A stretch of DNA of 64,000 bases from Oligoflexus sp. (GTDB lineage: Bacteria > Bdellovibrionota_B > Oligoflexia > Oligoflexales > Oligoflexaceae). How positions within the stretch are numbered: position 1 is the first letter of the stretch; the number at the start of each line of letters is the position of its first letter. The DNA is taken from assembly GCF_035712445.1 (NCBI RefSeq), contig NZ_DASTAT010000010.1, positions 36,536 through 100,535 of the forward strand, written 5' to 3'. Below the pieces are notes generated by a model. That model was given only the letters and a program-made list of their open reading frames with translations. It had not been told where the DNA came from and made no database searches. The position numbers were made by a program, and so were the translations under genes. Below, piece by piece: positions 1 through 8,783 of the stretch.

Positions 1-296
1 AAGATGGCTTCCGTGGCTCCTGAGAAAACGGTGACCTCGCCGGCGAAGTCGTAGGTGAGCCCGTACTGCTCGGCCTGTCTTTTGGCGAGCTGTCGCCTTA
101 ATTCTCCGAGCCCCGTGCTGGGGGCGTACTGATTGAAGTTCCCCCGGATTGCCTGAATGGCTGCTTCCTTGATAGCCGCGGGTCCATCAAAATCGGGAAA
201 GCCTTGAGCCAGGTTTACAGCCTGATGCGCGGCAGCCATCTGGGACATTTTGGAGAAGATCGAACTGGAAAAAGCCTGCCAACGCGATGCGAGCAT
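1..296 (-). CDS. Aminotransferase class I/II, N-terminal part (cut by window edge)
   Basis: The frame begins with ATG at 296 and runs off the left edge, so about 98 N-terminal residues are visible. They include FSSSIFSKMSQMA, then NLAQGFPDFDGP, then NQYAPSTGLGELR and TVFSGATEAIF. This is the typical start of fold-type I PLP aminotransferases of the methionine/kynurenine/glutamine-phenylpyruvate group (YbdL/KAT-like). The PLP lysine lies outside the window, so substrate cannot be judged. The reaction would be transfer of an amino group between an amino acid and a 2-oxo acid in the cytoplasm. The next gene upstream on the same strand ends at 381, leaving about 84 bases for a promoter. Confidence 0.85.
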   Translation of the reverse strand, partial: MLASRWQAFSSSIFSKMSQMAAAHQAVNLAQGFPDFDGPAAIKEAAIQAIRGNFNQYAPSTGLGELRRQLAKRQAEQYGLTYDFAGEVTVFSGATEAI

Positions 297-380
297 GAGA
301 CGTCCTGGGCAAGGGTTGAGCGAGCGGGTGACCGGACCCGCCCCTCAGTGTCCCGAAAAACAAGCGGCGGCGCAAGAGAC

Positions 381-842
381 TCAACGCAGGGAGTAGTAAT
401 GGAGCTGCAGGAAGTCTTTCAGCATATCGACGATCTGCGAACCGTGAAAATTCGCCATACGGAATTTGTGGCAGTCACGATCATAGCCGATATCAATCTT
501 TTGGTTGCCCTGAACGACCGTGAAGAGCAGCTCAGGGATGTCCGCACAGAAGGGCTGACCTTCATCCGTGTCCACCAGCTCCGCGCTGCTGATCGACTGA
601 ATGTCCTTCAGCATGGCGGCAGTCAGTTCCTTGCCCATGCGCAGGAGCACCCGACGCTCGACCGAGGGCGTGGGCACATACTTTTGTATTTCCACGATCA
701 CAGTCCCATTCTGTTCGATCGTGATGGACGAGGACGGGCAGGTGCCGGGGCAGAATCCGCCCGATTGCTTCAAAAAGGCCACGGGCTTCGCGCTTGCGAC
801 CGATGCCATAAGGAAAGCGGTGAGGAGGAGGAAGTGTTTCAT
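381..842 (-). CDS. Small exported protein, unknown function
   Basis: A 153-residue protein starting at ATG 842 (MKHFLLLTAFLMASVASA), a clear type I signal peptide with cleavage after ASA. I chose this start over an in-frame ATG at 851 because the AAAGG Shine-Dalgarno sits about 9 bases before 842 but touches 851. The mature part has four cysteines, including a CPGTC pair near the N-terminus and later FCADIP and DRDCHKF, so disulfides in the periplasm are likely. I do not recognise a family. It lies upstream of the aminotransferase on the same strand. Confidence 0.7.
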   Translation of the reverse strand: MKHFLLLTAFLMASVASAKPVAFLKQSGGFCPGTCPSSSITIEQNGTVIVEIQKYVPTPSVERRVLLRMGKELTAAMLKDIQSISSAELVDTDEGQPFCADIPELLFTVVQGNQKIDIGYDRDCHKFRMANFHGSQIVDMLKDFLQLHYYSLR

Positions 843-1023
843 GGGTTTCATCCTTTGTTCAAAATGTGAAAGCTTTCTCGCTCCTGGTATAACCAAAAGC
901 GAGAAGGCTGCCTAAACCGAAAATTATTTATGCCAGGCCATTCGTGCCAGACTGAACCATCGCTTGGTGGGAAGAACCCATGATAAGCTTTCGGTTTATT
1001 TGCCCCTACGGAAAGCGAGGCCT

Positions 1024-1710
1024 ATGGATATCTTAATCGAATGGATCAGGCAGTTTATTGACATCATCCTGCACATGGACCTGCACCTGAACAACTGGAT
1101 CACGTTCATGGGACCATGGATCTATGTTCTGGTGTTTATGGTTATCTTCAGTGAGACAGGTCTGGTCGTGGCCCCTTTTCTTCCCGGTGATTCCTTCCTT
1201 TTCGCATTGGGCGCGATGGCCGCTGTGGAGAACGCATACCTCAGTCTTCCCATGCTGATCGTGCTCCTGTCCGTTGCGGCGATCCTGGGAGATGCCGTAA
1301 ATTATCATATAGGGAAGTATCTAGGCCCCCGCGTCTTTTCCAAAGACACGGGCGTGCTTTTGAATAAGAAGCACCTGTTCGCTGCCCAGGCCTTCTATGA
1401 AAAACATGGGGGCAAGGCCATCATCATCGCCCGCTTCGCGCCGATCATCAGAACCTTCGCGCCGTTTGTGGCCGGCATTGGGCATATGCGCTACAGCCGC
1501 TTTCTGGCCTACAATATCGTCGGCGGCCTTCTTTGGGTTTGGAGCTTTCTCATAGCTGGCTTCATGTTCGGGAATATGCCGACAGTGAAAGACAACTTTC
1601 ACATCGTGATCTTTGCCATCATTTTTCTCTCACTTCTGCCCGTTGCCATCGAAACATGGCGCGGTTGGAAAGAAAAACAGACCCGCGGCGCAGCACTGAA
1701 CGAACGCTGA
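1024..1710 (+). CDS. DedA family inner-membrane protein
   Basis: A 228-residue multi-pass membrane protein. The start at ATG 1024 (MDILIEWIRQFID) follows GCGAGG. Recognisable DedA/SNARE-associated features are the E-TGLVVAPFLPGDSFLF segment, GDAVNYHIGKYLG, and the conserved arginine motif IIARFAPIIRTFAPFVAG. DedA proteins are thought to be proton-motive-force-dependent flippases or transporters that scramble undecaprenyl phosphate or phospholipids. Function here is by family only. It stands alone, with an AT-richer 230-base gap before the ammonium transporter. Confidence 0.9.
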   Translation: MDILIEWIRQFIDIILHMDLHLNNWITFMGPWIYVLVFMVIFSETGLVVAPFLPGDSFLFALGAMAAVENAYLSLPMLIVLLSVAAILGDAVNYHIGKYLGPRVFSKDTGVLLNKKHLFAAQAFYEKHGGKAIIIARFAPIIRTFAPFVAGIGHMRYSRFLAYNIVGGLLWVWSFLIAGFMFGNMPTVKDNFHIVIFAIIFLSLLPVAIETWRGWKEKQTRGAALNER

Positions 1711-1866
1711 AAGCAGGACGTATAAGGGTTTCCCGCGCACCATCCTACCAAAGCGCGGGCCCACTTCCCCCATTCCTACCATTCGGTACTTTTCCAGGGG
1801 TCCTTCTGGCCTCCGTATTTTCCTTAACATGATGTTCTCGCAGCGTAATCCGGGATTCCAGAAACC

Positions 1867-1882
1867 TGGTATGTCTTGTGCT
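1867..1882 (+). promoter_or_regulatory. Sigma-54-like promoter of the ammonium transporter
   Basis: The sequence TGGTATG-TCTT-GTGCT places GG and GC dinucleotides exactly 10 bases apart. By hand it matches 10 of 12 fixed positions of the RpoN consensus (TGGCAYR-N4-TTGCW). It lies about 60 bases before the amt start codon, which suits RpoN/NtrC control of amt genes in other bacteria. No clear NtrC enhancer was seen upstream. Confidence 0.5.
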
Positions 1883-1941
1883 TTAAAGAGGCAGCTTGGA
1901 CAACCACCACACGACTCGCATGAGCAAGAAGGAGAGCCTGC

Positions 1942-3330
1942 ATGAAGACATCGGTCCCCCTCATAATTTTAGTGGCGTTAAGCCTCTTTGCGGCCTTTGT
2001 GCCCGCAACCGAACCTTTGAAAACAGGAGGCGCCATCGTTCCGGGAGATGTGGCCTGGATGCTGTGCAGCTCGGCGCTGGTTCTCTTCATGACGCCTGGT
2101 CTTTCCTTTTTCTATGGCGGCATGGTCCGCACGCGCAACGTGATCTCGACCATGCTCCAGAGTTTCATCAGCATGGGCCTTGTGAGTCTGATCTGGATTG
2201 CGGTGGGTTTCAGCCTCGCCTTCGGTGATTCGATCGGCGGCTTTATCGGCAATCCTTCGACCTTCTTCATGTTCAAAGGCGTGACCGGCGCAACGCATCC
2301 TGATCTTTCCCCGACTGTGCCCCTGCTTCTCTTCGCCATGTTCCAGCTGAAATTCGCTGTCATCACCCCGGCTCTGATCACGGGATCATTTGCGGAACGC
2401 GTGCGTTTTACGAGCTACATGCTCTTTATCACTCTCTTCATCGTCTTCATCTATTCGCCGCTCGCGCACATGACCTGGCATCCCAACGGGCTTCTGCGGA
2501 CTATGGGCGTTCTGGACTTTGCTGGTGGAACGGTCGTTCACATGTCAGCTGGCTTCGCGGCTTTGGCCGGTGCTCTGATGCTCGGTCGCCGCAAGGATCA
2601 CACGGGTGAAGCGCATACGCCTGCGAACATTCCCTTCATCATCCTCGGAACCGGCATGCTGTGGTTCGGCTGGTTCGGTTTCAACGCCGGTTCGGCTTTG
2701 GCTGCCAATGAAACAGCGGCTCAGGCTTTCGCAACGACCAACACGGCTTCCGCTTCCGCGGCTCTCGCCTGGGTTTTCTTTGATATGCTGAAGGGCCGTA
2801 AGCCTTCTGCTGTTGGCGCCTGTATCGGTGCGGTCGTTGGTTTGGTTGCCATCACGCCGGCTGCCGGTTTTGTCAGCGTCGGCGCTTCGATCTTCATCGG
2901 TGCCTTCTCCTCGCTCGTATCCTCGTTCATGGTTTCGCTGAAATCGAAAACCGCGATTGATGACACGCTCGATGTGTTCCCCTGCCACGGCGTAGGCGGC
3001 CTGATGGGTATGCTTTTGACCGGTGTTTTTGCCAAGGATGTGGGCCTTGCTTTCGGTCCCACCAAAACCTTCCTGATGCACTGCCTCGCGCTGGTTCTGG
3101 TCAGCGGCTTCTCCTTCTTCGGTTCTTACATTCTTTACAAGATCACCGATTGGATACTGCCGATGCGAGTTTCGGCTGAGGATGAAGAGATAGGTCTGGA
3201 TCTGAGTCAGCACGGCGAAAGCATGCTGGATGGCGATGCCATTCTGCAAGGACACAGCGAAGTCCATGCCGCTGCTGGTAGAAAAGGCTTTCCTGTCGTG
3301 AGCCTGAATTCCCCCGGTGCTCCTGCTTAA
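1942..3330 (+). CDS. amt: Ammonium transporter, Amt family
   Basis: A 462-residue protein with a strong AAGGAG site before ATG 1942. An N-terminal hydrophobic signal-like segment is followed by the Amt signature (TPGLSFFYGGMVR, then SFAERVRF). Two pore histidines are visible in GGTVVHMSAG and DVFPCHGVGG. The protein conducts ammonium/ammonia through the inner membrane. The C-terminal tail (RVSAEDEEIGLDLSQHGES) resembles the cytoplasmic tail that PII (GlnK) contacts in other Amt proteins, yet no glnK lies beside it. A sigma-54-like promoter precedes it and a hairpin terminator follows it. Confidence 0.95.
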   Translation: MKTSVPLIILVALSLFAAFVPATEPLKTGGAIVPGDVAWMLCSSALVLFMTPGLSFFYGGMVRTRNVISTMLQSFISMGLVSLIWIAVGFSLAFGDSIGGFIGNPSTFFMFKGVTGATHPDLSPTVPLLLFAMFQLKFAVITPALITGSFAERVRFTSYMLFITLFIVFIYSPLAHMTWHPNGLLRTMGVLDFAGGTVVHMSAGFAALAGALMLGRRKDHTGEAHTPANIPFIILGTGMLWFGWFGFNAGSALAANETAAQAFATTNTASASAALAWVFFDMLKGRKPSAVGACIGAVVGLVAITPAAGFVSVGASIFIGAFSSLVSSFMVSLKSKTAIDDTLDVFPCHGVGGLMGMLLTGVFAKDVGLAFGPTKTFLMHCLALVLVSGFSFFGSYILYKITDWILPMRVSAEDEEIGLDLSQHGESMLDGDAILQGHSEVHAAAGRKGFPVVSLNSPGAPA

Positions 3331-3346
3331 GTCAGTACAAAGTAAG

Positions 3347-3385
3347 CAACCCGATGGCTGCAAGGCCGTCGGGTTGTGTTGTTTT
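3347..3385 (+). terminator. Intrinsic terminator of amt
   Basis: Stem CAACCCGATGGC (3347-3358) pairs with GCCGTCGGGTTG (3365-3376) apart from one mismatch, with a T-rich tail (TGTTGTTTT). It sits just after the amt stop and before the convergent DJ-1 gene. Confidence 0.7.
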
Positions 3386-3401
3386 CGCAGTCCGAAGTTT
3401 T

Positions 3402-3944
3402 TTAGAGCAGCATGCCCTTACGTACGGAGTCGGCCTTGGCCTTGCCTTTGAGTTGCTCGACAAGGTTCAGGGCAAAGGTCATGGCGGTGCCCGGGCCACG
3501 ACTGGTCGTGATATCATTATCCACCACGACGGGTTCCAGCGAGAGTTTGGCATCCCGCAGCTGATCTTCAAAACCCGGATAACAGGTCGCGCGACGACCT
3601 TTAAGCATACCGTGCGCACCCAGGGCAATGGGTGCGGCACAGATCGCGGCGACTTTGCGGCTCTGTCCCAGCTGACGCTCGATCAGAGAGGCCACGCGCG
3701 GGTCATCGCGCAAAGTGTTGGCACCGGGCTGTCCGCCCGGCAAAACCACGAGATCCCATTCCTTGCTGTGCTCCTGGTCGAAAAGAGCATCAGCCTCGAC
3801 GGCGATGCCGTGAGCCCCTTGCACCGTTTTATTCTTCAAAGCGAGGGTTCGAACCTGCACATCCGCCCGTCGCAAAACATCGACGATCGTGATCGCTTCG
3901 ATTTCTTCAAAACCATCCGCCAAAAGAACAGCGACTTGAGACAT
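3402..3944 (-). CDS. DJ-1/PfpI family protein (YajL/ThiJ-like)
   Basis: A 180-residue cytoplasmic protein. ATG 3944 (MSQVAVLLADGFEEIE) is preferred over GTG 3947 because AGGAGG is 6 bases upstream of the ATG. Conserved features are DGFEEIE with the glutamate that supports the active cysteine, LPGG, and the nucleophile elbow AAICAAPIAL. TSRGPGTAMTFAL near the C-terminus is also typical. Members act as protein or nucleotide deglycases/glyoxalases or as redox chaperones; which applies here is not decidable. It lies 24 bases downstream of azurin on the same strand, a likely two-gene operon. Confidence 0.9.
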   Translation of the reverse strand: MSQVAVLLADGFEEIEAITIVDVLRRADVQVRTLALKNKTVQGAHGIAVEADALFDQEHSKEWDLVVLPGGQPGANTLRDDPRVASLIERQLGQSRKVAAICAAPIALGAHGMLKGRRATCYPGFEDQLRDAKLSLEPVVVDNDITTSRGPGTAMTFALNLVEQLKGKAKADSVRKGMLL

Positions 3945-3968
3945 CACGTACCTCCTGGAAAGACATCC

Positions 3969-4493
3969 TTATTTCTTTTTGTCTGCCTTTTTGTCAGCAG
4001 CAGCGGCTGTGCTGGCGCCGCCTTTTTCGATTTCGAGAGTACCGGTCATCAACGCGAAATGTCCAGGGAAGGAGCAGAAGTATTGGTATTTCTCGCCAGC
4101 TTTCAGCTTGCCTTTGGCCACGCTGGTCGAGTCCGAAGCGCCGCCGCCGACGATTTTCGTGTAGGCGATCACGTCACCGCTGGTTTTCAGCTGCTCGCTG
4201 TTGGCATCGATTTTCGCAGGATCAGCGCCTGCTGCTGCATAGCGTGGCTGGATGGCGGAAAGTTTGCCGTTCTCAACCAGAACAACGTTGTGGCCCATAG
4301 CGGCCGCAGGGAGCTTGCCAATATGTTTGAACTCGATTTTGATTTCCTGGGTGGCGCATTCTGCGGGGAGTTTGACTTCTTTTTTATCGTACTGCATTTG
4401 GTCGTTACCGGAGATGGTAACGGTACAGTCCACAGCGTAAGCTGCCTGAGCCATGAGACCAGCAAAAGCGAGAGCCAAGAGGGACGTCTTCAT
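3969..4493 (-). CDS. azu: Azurin, periplasmic blue-copper protein
   Basis: A 174-residue protein with signal peptide MKTSLLALAFAGLMAQAAYA. The mature protein begins with the azurin pattern (DCTVTISGNDQMQYD). Type I copper ligands are visible: His in AAMGHNVVLV, then Cys, His and Met in FCSFPGHFALMTG. A lysine-rich, Ala-rich extension (ADKKADKKK) follows the usual end of azurin and is unusual. It shuttles single electrons in the periplasm, for example to a cytochrome oxidase or peroxidase. A terminal oxidase operon occurs at 47-54 kb. Confidence 0.95.
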   Translation of the reverse strand: MKTSLLALAFAGLMAQAAYAVDCTVTISGNDQMQYDKKEVKLPAECATQEIKIEFKHIGKLPAAAMGHNVVLVENGKLSAIQPRYAAAGADPAKIDANSEQLKTSGDVIAYTKIVGGGASDSTSVAKGKLKAGEKYQYFCSFPGHFALMTGTLEIEKGGASTAAAADKKADKKK

Positions 4494-5180
4494 AACGATT
4501 TCCTTTCAAGAGAAATACATAGAGTCGTAAGCAGCAAATCTTAGCGACTTTGAAAGGCTTATCGTGCTCCGACCTGCAACGCAAGAGAGTTTTGATGGCG
4601 GATTGTGTTCAAGAAGACACAGCGCAGAGTCTGAGGGCCCGCATGGCCTTGGTTTGGAAAATTTACGGCGTGCAAGGCATCCAGGCGGGCGCCCTTCGCG
4701 GCATTTAACCGTCTAAAGCCTTTTGGAACTTGCCGTATATTCGTCCTTTTATGGGATGACCAGGCTTTTCTACAGAACAAAAATGTCCAGAAGTACGACG
4801 AGGGGCTGTGGACCTTAGTCGTTTCGAGCCTTTAGTCCGTCTTAGGATCTTCTCATTCTGCCCAGACTGAAAATAAATGGGCCGCACGCGGTATTTTACG
4901 ACGTTAAATTCCTATAAAAATCAGCGCACTAGGCCTTCCATTGTGCAAGCTCTGGACGCTTCTGACCAGGCTTCTATCAATCGCAGCAAGTATCAACCGA
5001 TAAGTTCTGGAATTCACGTACCACGACAAGTGGCTCGGGGTTTGCTCTGTAACCCCCATCGGCATTTGTGCGTAAAGAGTCGCTGCTTCGCAGTGGTGCG
5101 TGCGTCGTCAAACGTCGAGAATTCGATTGATAGTGGGTCAACGAATTCAGGGATTTAGGGCATAAGTTGGAGGTTTTGGG
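4494..5180. other. Gene-free stretch between azurin and the heme lipoprotein
   Basis: About 690 bases with only short, unsupported open frames. It presumably carries the divergent promoters of azurin and the lipoprotein at 5181. I found no tRNA, convincing hairpin terminator or recognisable RNA motif. Confidence 0.5.
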
Positions 5181-6899
5181 ATGTTACATTTGAAGCGCTG
5201 GAGTTTGACGGCAGCGACGATCGTACTGATCAGCTGTAGTCCATACAAGAAGTCTGGGTATTCCGGTGGCGAGCAGACAGGTGCCACTGAAAATGAAACA
5301 CCAGCACCCGGAACTGACAACGCAAATCCTACGCCCGGTATGCCTGGCAAAGCCAATAATCCCGGCGAAGCTCAAAAAGATAACAAGACCTTCCTTGTCT
5401 TGACGGATGAGGAAGCTCTTCATGGTTTGAAAGAAGGCGATACCCAGACCAAGATCGTTTGCGATCGTAACGTGGGCAAGACCAACAAAGTGATCACCGC
5501 ATTCTGCGTGAATAACGTTCGTCCCAAGAGCCTTGCGGAACTCCAGGCTGCACTCGGTTTGGCTTTCCCAGCCAACGCCCAGGGCGGTCGCGGTAACAAC
5601 GGTGCGGCCGGTAACGGTCCAGCCTTCGCGATCCAGGGTCATTCCTCGTCGCTCGTTGGTAAGTTCGTTTCGGCGATCAACCCACGCGTGATTCTGATGG
5701 ACCGTACCACCAACGATATCGCCCTTGGTTTCGTTCGCGGTGAGCAGTTCTCGGAAATCGCTGTCAGAAACCCTGACAACACCTTCGATTTCTTCCTGGT
5801 TGGTTTCAAGCAGGCGTGTAACTCCAAGCCTGAGCATTGCAGCGCGGGCGAGCTTCTGACCGCCGCTGTGGAATCGAACTGGACTGAGTTTACTCTTTAT
5901 CAAGACGTCGATCTGAAGAACACGATCGTCGACTGTATGCACTGTCACCAGCCTGATGGCCCACAGAGCCAGAAGATTCTGCGCATGCAGGAACTTCGTA
6001 ACCCATGGACCCACTGGTTCCGTGATAACACCGACGGTCAGCAGCTGATCGCGGATTATACCGCAGCTTGGGGTACGGATGGTGTGGGTGGTGTACCGGG
6101 TAACCTGATTTCCGGTTCGGATCCCCAGCAGCTGGAGAACTTCCTGCGTGGGAACAATATGCTGTTCCAGGAAGCTCAACCCGTGGGTAACCCACGCGCT
6201 CAGCAGCCGAACGAGTTCTTGACTAATACGATTCGTACGGAGTTGGCTAACGCTGCTAATAATGGCCGGAGCCCGACTGCTGAGCAATTGAGATTGCGCT
6301 TCCTGGCTCGTAAGGCTCTTACATTCCAGAATGCTGCTTCAACGACACCACTCAACGCAGATACAGCTGCGCCCAAGAACTATATTCCGATCCCGTTCTT
6401 TGGTTTGAAAGTGGCTGATCCTACTCTGCAGGCAACATTCACTAAGCAGATTCAGGATTTCAAAGCTGGTACTTTGACAGTTGCTCAGTTCAAGGATACT
6501 CGTGACATCTTCCCAGCTGACCAGCAAATGTTGGCAGATGTTGGTTTCGCAGTGGCTCCTACAGAGACGCCACAGAACATCCTGGCCCTGGCTTGTGCTC
6601 AGTGTCACCACTCGGGTCTGGATCAGAGTTTGAGCCGTGCGAAGTTCAACGCTGTTGACTTCACGAAGATGGCGAACCTGAATGCTGAGCTGGATATTGC
6701 GATCGCTCGCTTGAAGCTTGGTTATACTCCTGAGCGTCTGAAGGCTGATGGCATCAAGATTCTTGCTGCTGACGGTTCTCAGGTTGCGATGCACAAAGGT
6801 GAGCACCTTCTGACGATGCCACCACGTCGCTTCAAGAGTCTGACTGATGCTCAGATCGACACTTTGGTTAAGTATCTCGAAAGCCAAAAGAAGCCCTAA
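5181..6899 (+). CDS. Lipoprotein with two c-type heme motifs
   Basis: A 572-residue protein starting at ATG 5181 behind GGAGG. It has a lipobox (TIVLISC) followed by a Ser/Gly/Pro/Asn-rich tether to about residue 60. Two heme c attachment motifs occur about 220 residues apart: CMHCH at Cys252 and CAQCH at Cys472. LTMPPRRFKSLTDAQIDTLVKYL near the end resembles the distal end of class I cytochrome c domains (an MPP methionine followed by a helix). It is probably a membrane-anchored electron carrier. It resembles cytochrome-c-domain lipoproteins of deltaproteobacteria, but I cannot name a family. Confidence 0.75.
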   Translation: MLHLKRWSLTAATIVLISCSPYKKSGYSGGEQTGATENETPAPGTDNANPTPGMPGKANNPGEAQKDNKTFLVLTDEEALHGLKEGDTQTKIVCDRNVGKTNKVITAFCVNNVRPKSLAELQAALGLAFPANAQGGRGNNGAAGNGPAFAIQGHSSSLVGKFVSAINPRVILMDRTTNDIALGFVRGEQFSEIAVRNPDNTFDFFLVGFKQACNSKPEHCSAGELLTAAVESNWTEFTLYQDVDLKNTIVDCMHCHQPDGPQSQKILRMQELRNPWTHWFRDNTDGQQLIADYTAAWGTDGVGGVPGNLISGSDPQQLENFLRGNNMLFQEAQPVGNPRAQQPNEFLTNTIRTELANAANNGRSPTAEQLRLRFLARKALTFQNAASTTPLNADTAAPKNYIPIPFFGLKVADPTLQATFTKQIQDFKAGTLTVAQFKDTRDIFPADQQMLADVGFAVAPTETPQNILALACAQCHHSGLDQSLSRAKFNAVDFTKMANLNAELDIAIARLKLGYTPERLKADGIKILAADGSQVAMHKGEHLLTMPPRRFKSLTDAQIDTLVKYLESQKKP

Positions 6900-6930
6900 G
6901 GCTTGAATTGAATCTCGATTGAACCCACAG

Positions 6931-6957
6931 CCCCTCCCATCCGGGAGGGGTTTTTTT
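6931..6957 (+). terminator. Intrinsic terminator after the heme lipoprotein
   Basis: CCCCTCCC (6931-6938) pairs with GGGAGGGG (6943-6950) across a four-base loop and is followed by seven T. The convergent RCC1 lipoprotein gene ends exactly at the T-run. Confidence 0.9.
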
Positions 6958-8773
6958 ATTGGGCAAGGGGTGTGATGGACTTGATCGTTTCCACTAGGAT
7001 GGGGACAGCAAATCGGCTGAACAATGCGTTTCCCTCATCATCTTCACCAGGGGTTCCATTAGCAACAGCACCGTCCAGGTTGGAACCCCAAGCAAAAACT
7101 CTTCCATCTTTCGACAGTGCATAATTTGTGGGTTGGCCGCTAAAATCAAGGGTGGAGGTGATTTGCGTAATATTGGTTAACTTTGCTCCCTTGGAGTCAA
7201 CAGTCTGGGATGGTTTGTCAGCATTTAGAGCGGAGCTGTTTGAACCGACCCCACCCGTTGTGTTATCACCCCAGCACATCACAGAACCATCTATAAGGAT
7301 GACACAGGTCGTAAACGATTGTGATCTGACTTGAAGAGCACCCTTAGGCAAATCAGCTACGCGGAAATAAGGTGCAGCCTCGACACTCGAATCCAGCACT
7401 TTAGATTTCGGCATAACAGATTTGTTGCACCAAACGCTGCCTGTGACATCAAGCAGGCAGCTTGCTGATCCATTGGGGGCAGGTTGGATTGAATTAACAC
7501 CTTCGGCTTGGGTAAGCCTAAATTCGCATTTACCTCCGCTGAAGGTGATTCCGCTACAGGGGTCTGCTCGATCGACAAATTCCTTAAGTTGGGCTTCACG
7601 CCAGGTTTTGGGCGTCGACTCTTCCGGCATGAAGCGATAACTTGCATTCTCATCATAAACGATCGACCAGCAATGGATCTTTTTGGATTCCAATTCAACA
7701 CAGCTACTGCCGAATCTTTTAACTTTTTCGGGGAACTTCATTGCCGTTTGCAGATTGATATCTCTACGCGAAGGATAATTATCCTTGCCGATGACAGTAC
7801 CCCAGCAGGCGACTTCGTCGGACTCCAGTAATGCACAGCTGCCAGCAATTTCCTTCGCTGCCAAACACGAATCCTTGGACTTAAAATACCCACCCTGGCA
7901 GGTATGACTCAACAAAACCTTCTCCGCCTGCCCCTTCTCCAAACGACACTCATAACGCCCTTCGCCACGCTGCAAAGCCAGATTATCCGTCCACTTCGCA
8001 CCCACGCGATAGGCATTATCACAAAGCTTCGGCACGCAGGAAACGGTCGCCGGATCAAAATCCTCATCCTTCGCACAGCTGCGACGCACAGTCAGATTAC
8101 ACTGGCTCTTCGCCTCGGCTCCGGACTTGTCGTGGTACGAATCCAAAACGGACAACTCGACTTTGTAAGTTCCTTCATCCACATTCTTGATATTGAACGA
8201 CGAAGGTAAAACCAGAGACTCATCCAGAATATCCTTCGCAAAAAGGCTCCGCACTTTCTCATTCTGAGCATTATAAAGCGCAAGATCCACCTTGTACCCA
8301 TTCAGCTTCCCAAGCGACTTCTTCACCTCGACCAGATTATCAAGGCTATCCGCCGCCAGCAGCCCATTCTTCGGGCACTTCAGTCCCATGATTAAAACGC
8401 CAGGCGCTTCCAGTTCCACTTTGTGAATGGTATCGGTCGCAGCCGACGCATCCAAAACAAGATCAGCCGACAGCGGCGTATCACCGGAAATCTTCGCTTT
8501 CACCCGCGCGGCGCCCACTGGCAAAGCCACACAAGCTCGCGCGGTTAGAGTCAAAGCTTGATTGTTGCTGGTCCCCTGATACTGAACCTGCAGCTGAGCC
8601 AGCTGCTCACGGCTCAGTTCAACCCCGCCAGGGTTGGTGAATTTCACAAGAACCTTATCCTGCGTCCGGCCATTGATATCACACTGAACAGCCAGCGTAT
8701 CATGCCGGTTGTTCAGGGAATAGCAGCCCGCGAGAAGCAGCATACTTACAAATAGAGTGGAAGTCTTAAGCAT
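6956..8773 (-). CDS. RCC1-like repeat lipoprotein (second of a tandem pair)
   Basis: A 605-residue protein. ATG 8773 (MLKTSTLFVSMLLLAGC) follows GAGGAG and gives a lipobox with Cys17; longer readings upstream have no ribosome site. The N-terminal half shares domains with the neighbour at 8784-10910: a CPKNGLLAADSL segment and a Cys-rich CAKDEDFDPATVSC module. The C-terminal half holds about five degenerate RCC1-type blades, such as SCALLESDEVACWG and CVILIDGSVMCWGDN, with paired cysteines per blade. It is probably a surface or periplasmic beta-propeller for binding. It starts 10 bases after the upstream paralog stops, so both are one operon. Confidence 0.75.
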   Translation of the reverse strand: MLKTSTLFVSMLLLAGCYSLNNRHDTLAVQCDINGRTQDKVLVKFTNPGGVELSREQLAQLQVQYQGTSNNQALTLTARACVALPVGAARVKAKISGDTPLSADLVLDASAATDTIHKVELEAPGVLIMGLKCPKNGLLAADSLDNLVEVKKSLGKLNGYKVDLALYNAQNEKVRSLFAKDILDESLVLPSSFNIKNVDEGTYKVELSVLDSYHDKSGAEAKSQCNLTVRRSCAKDEDFDPATVSCVPKLCDNAYRVGAKWTDNLALQRGEGRYECRLEKGQAEKVLLSHTCQGGYFKSKDSCLAAKEIAGSCALLESDEVACWGTVIGKDNYPSRRDINLQTAMKFPEKVKRFGSSCVELESKKIHCWSIVYDENASYRFMPEESTPKTWREAQLKEFVDRADPCSGITFSGGKCEFRLTQAEGVNSIQPAPNGSASCLLDVTGSVWCNKSVMPKSKVLDSSVEAAPYFRVADLPKGALQVRSQSFTTCVILIDGSVMCWGDNTTGGVGSNSSALNADKPSQTVDSKGAKLTNITQITSTLDFSGQPTNYALSKDGRVFAWGSNLDGAVANGTPGEDDEGNALFSRFAVPILVETIKSITPLAQ

Positions 8774-8783
8774 GTTCAACTCC

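Noticed and set aside
4559-5158. Short frames in the gap after azurin
   Set aside because: No ribosome sites, no motifs, composition unlike the neighbours.
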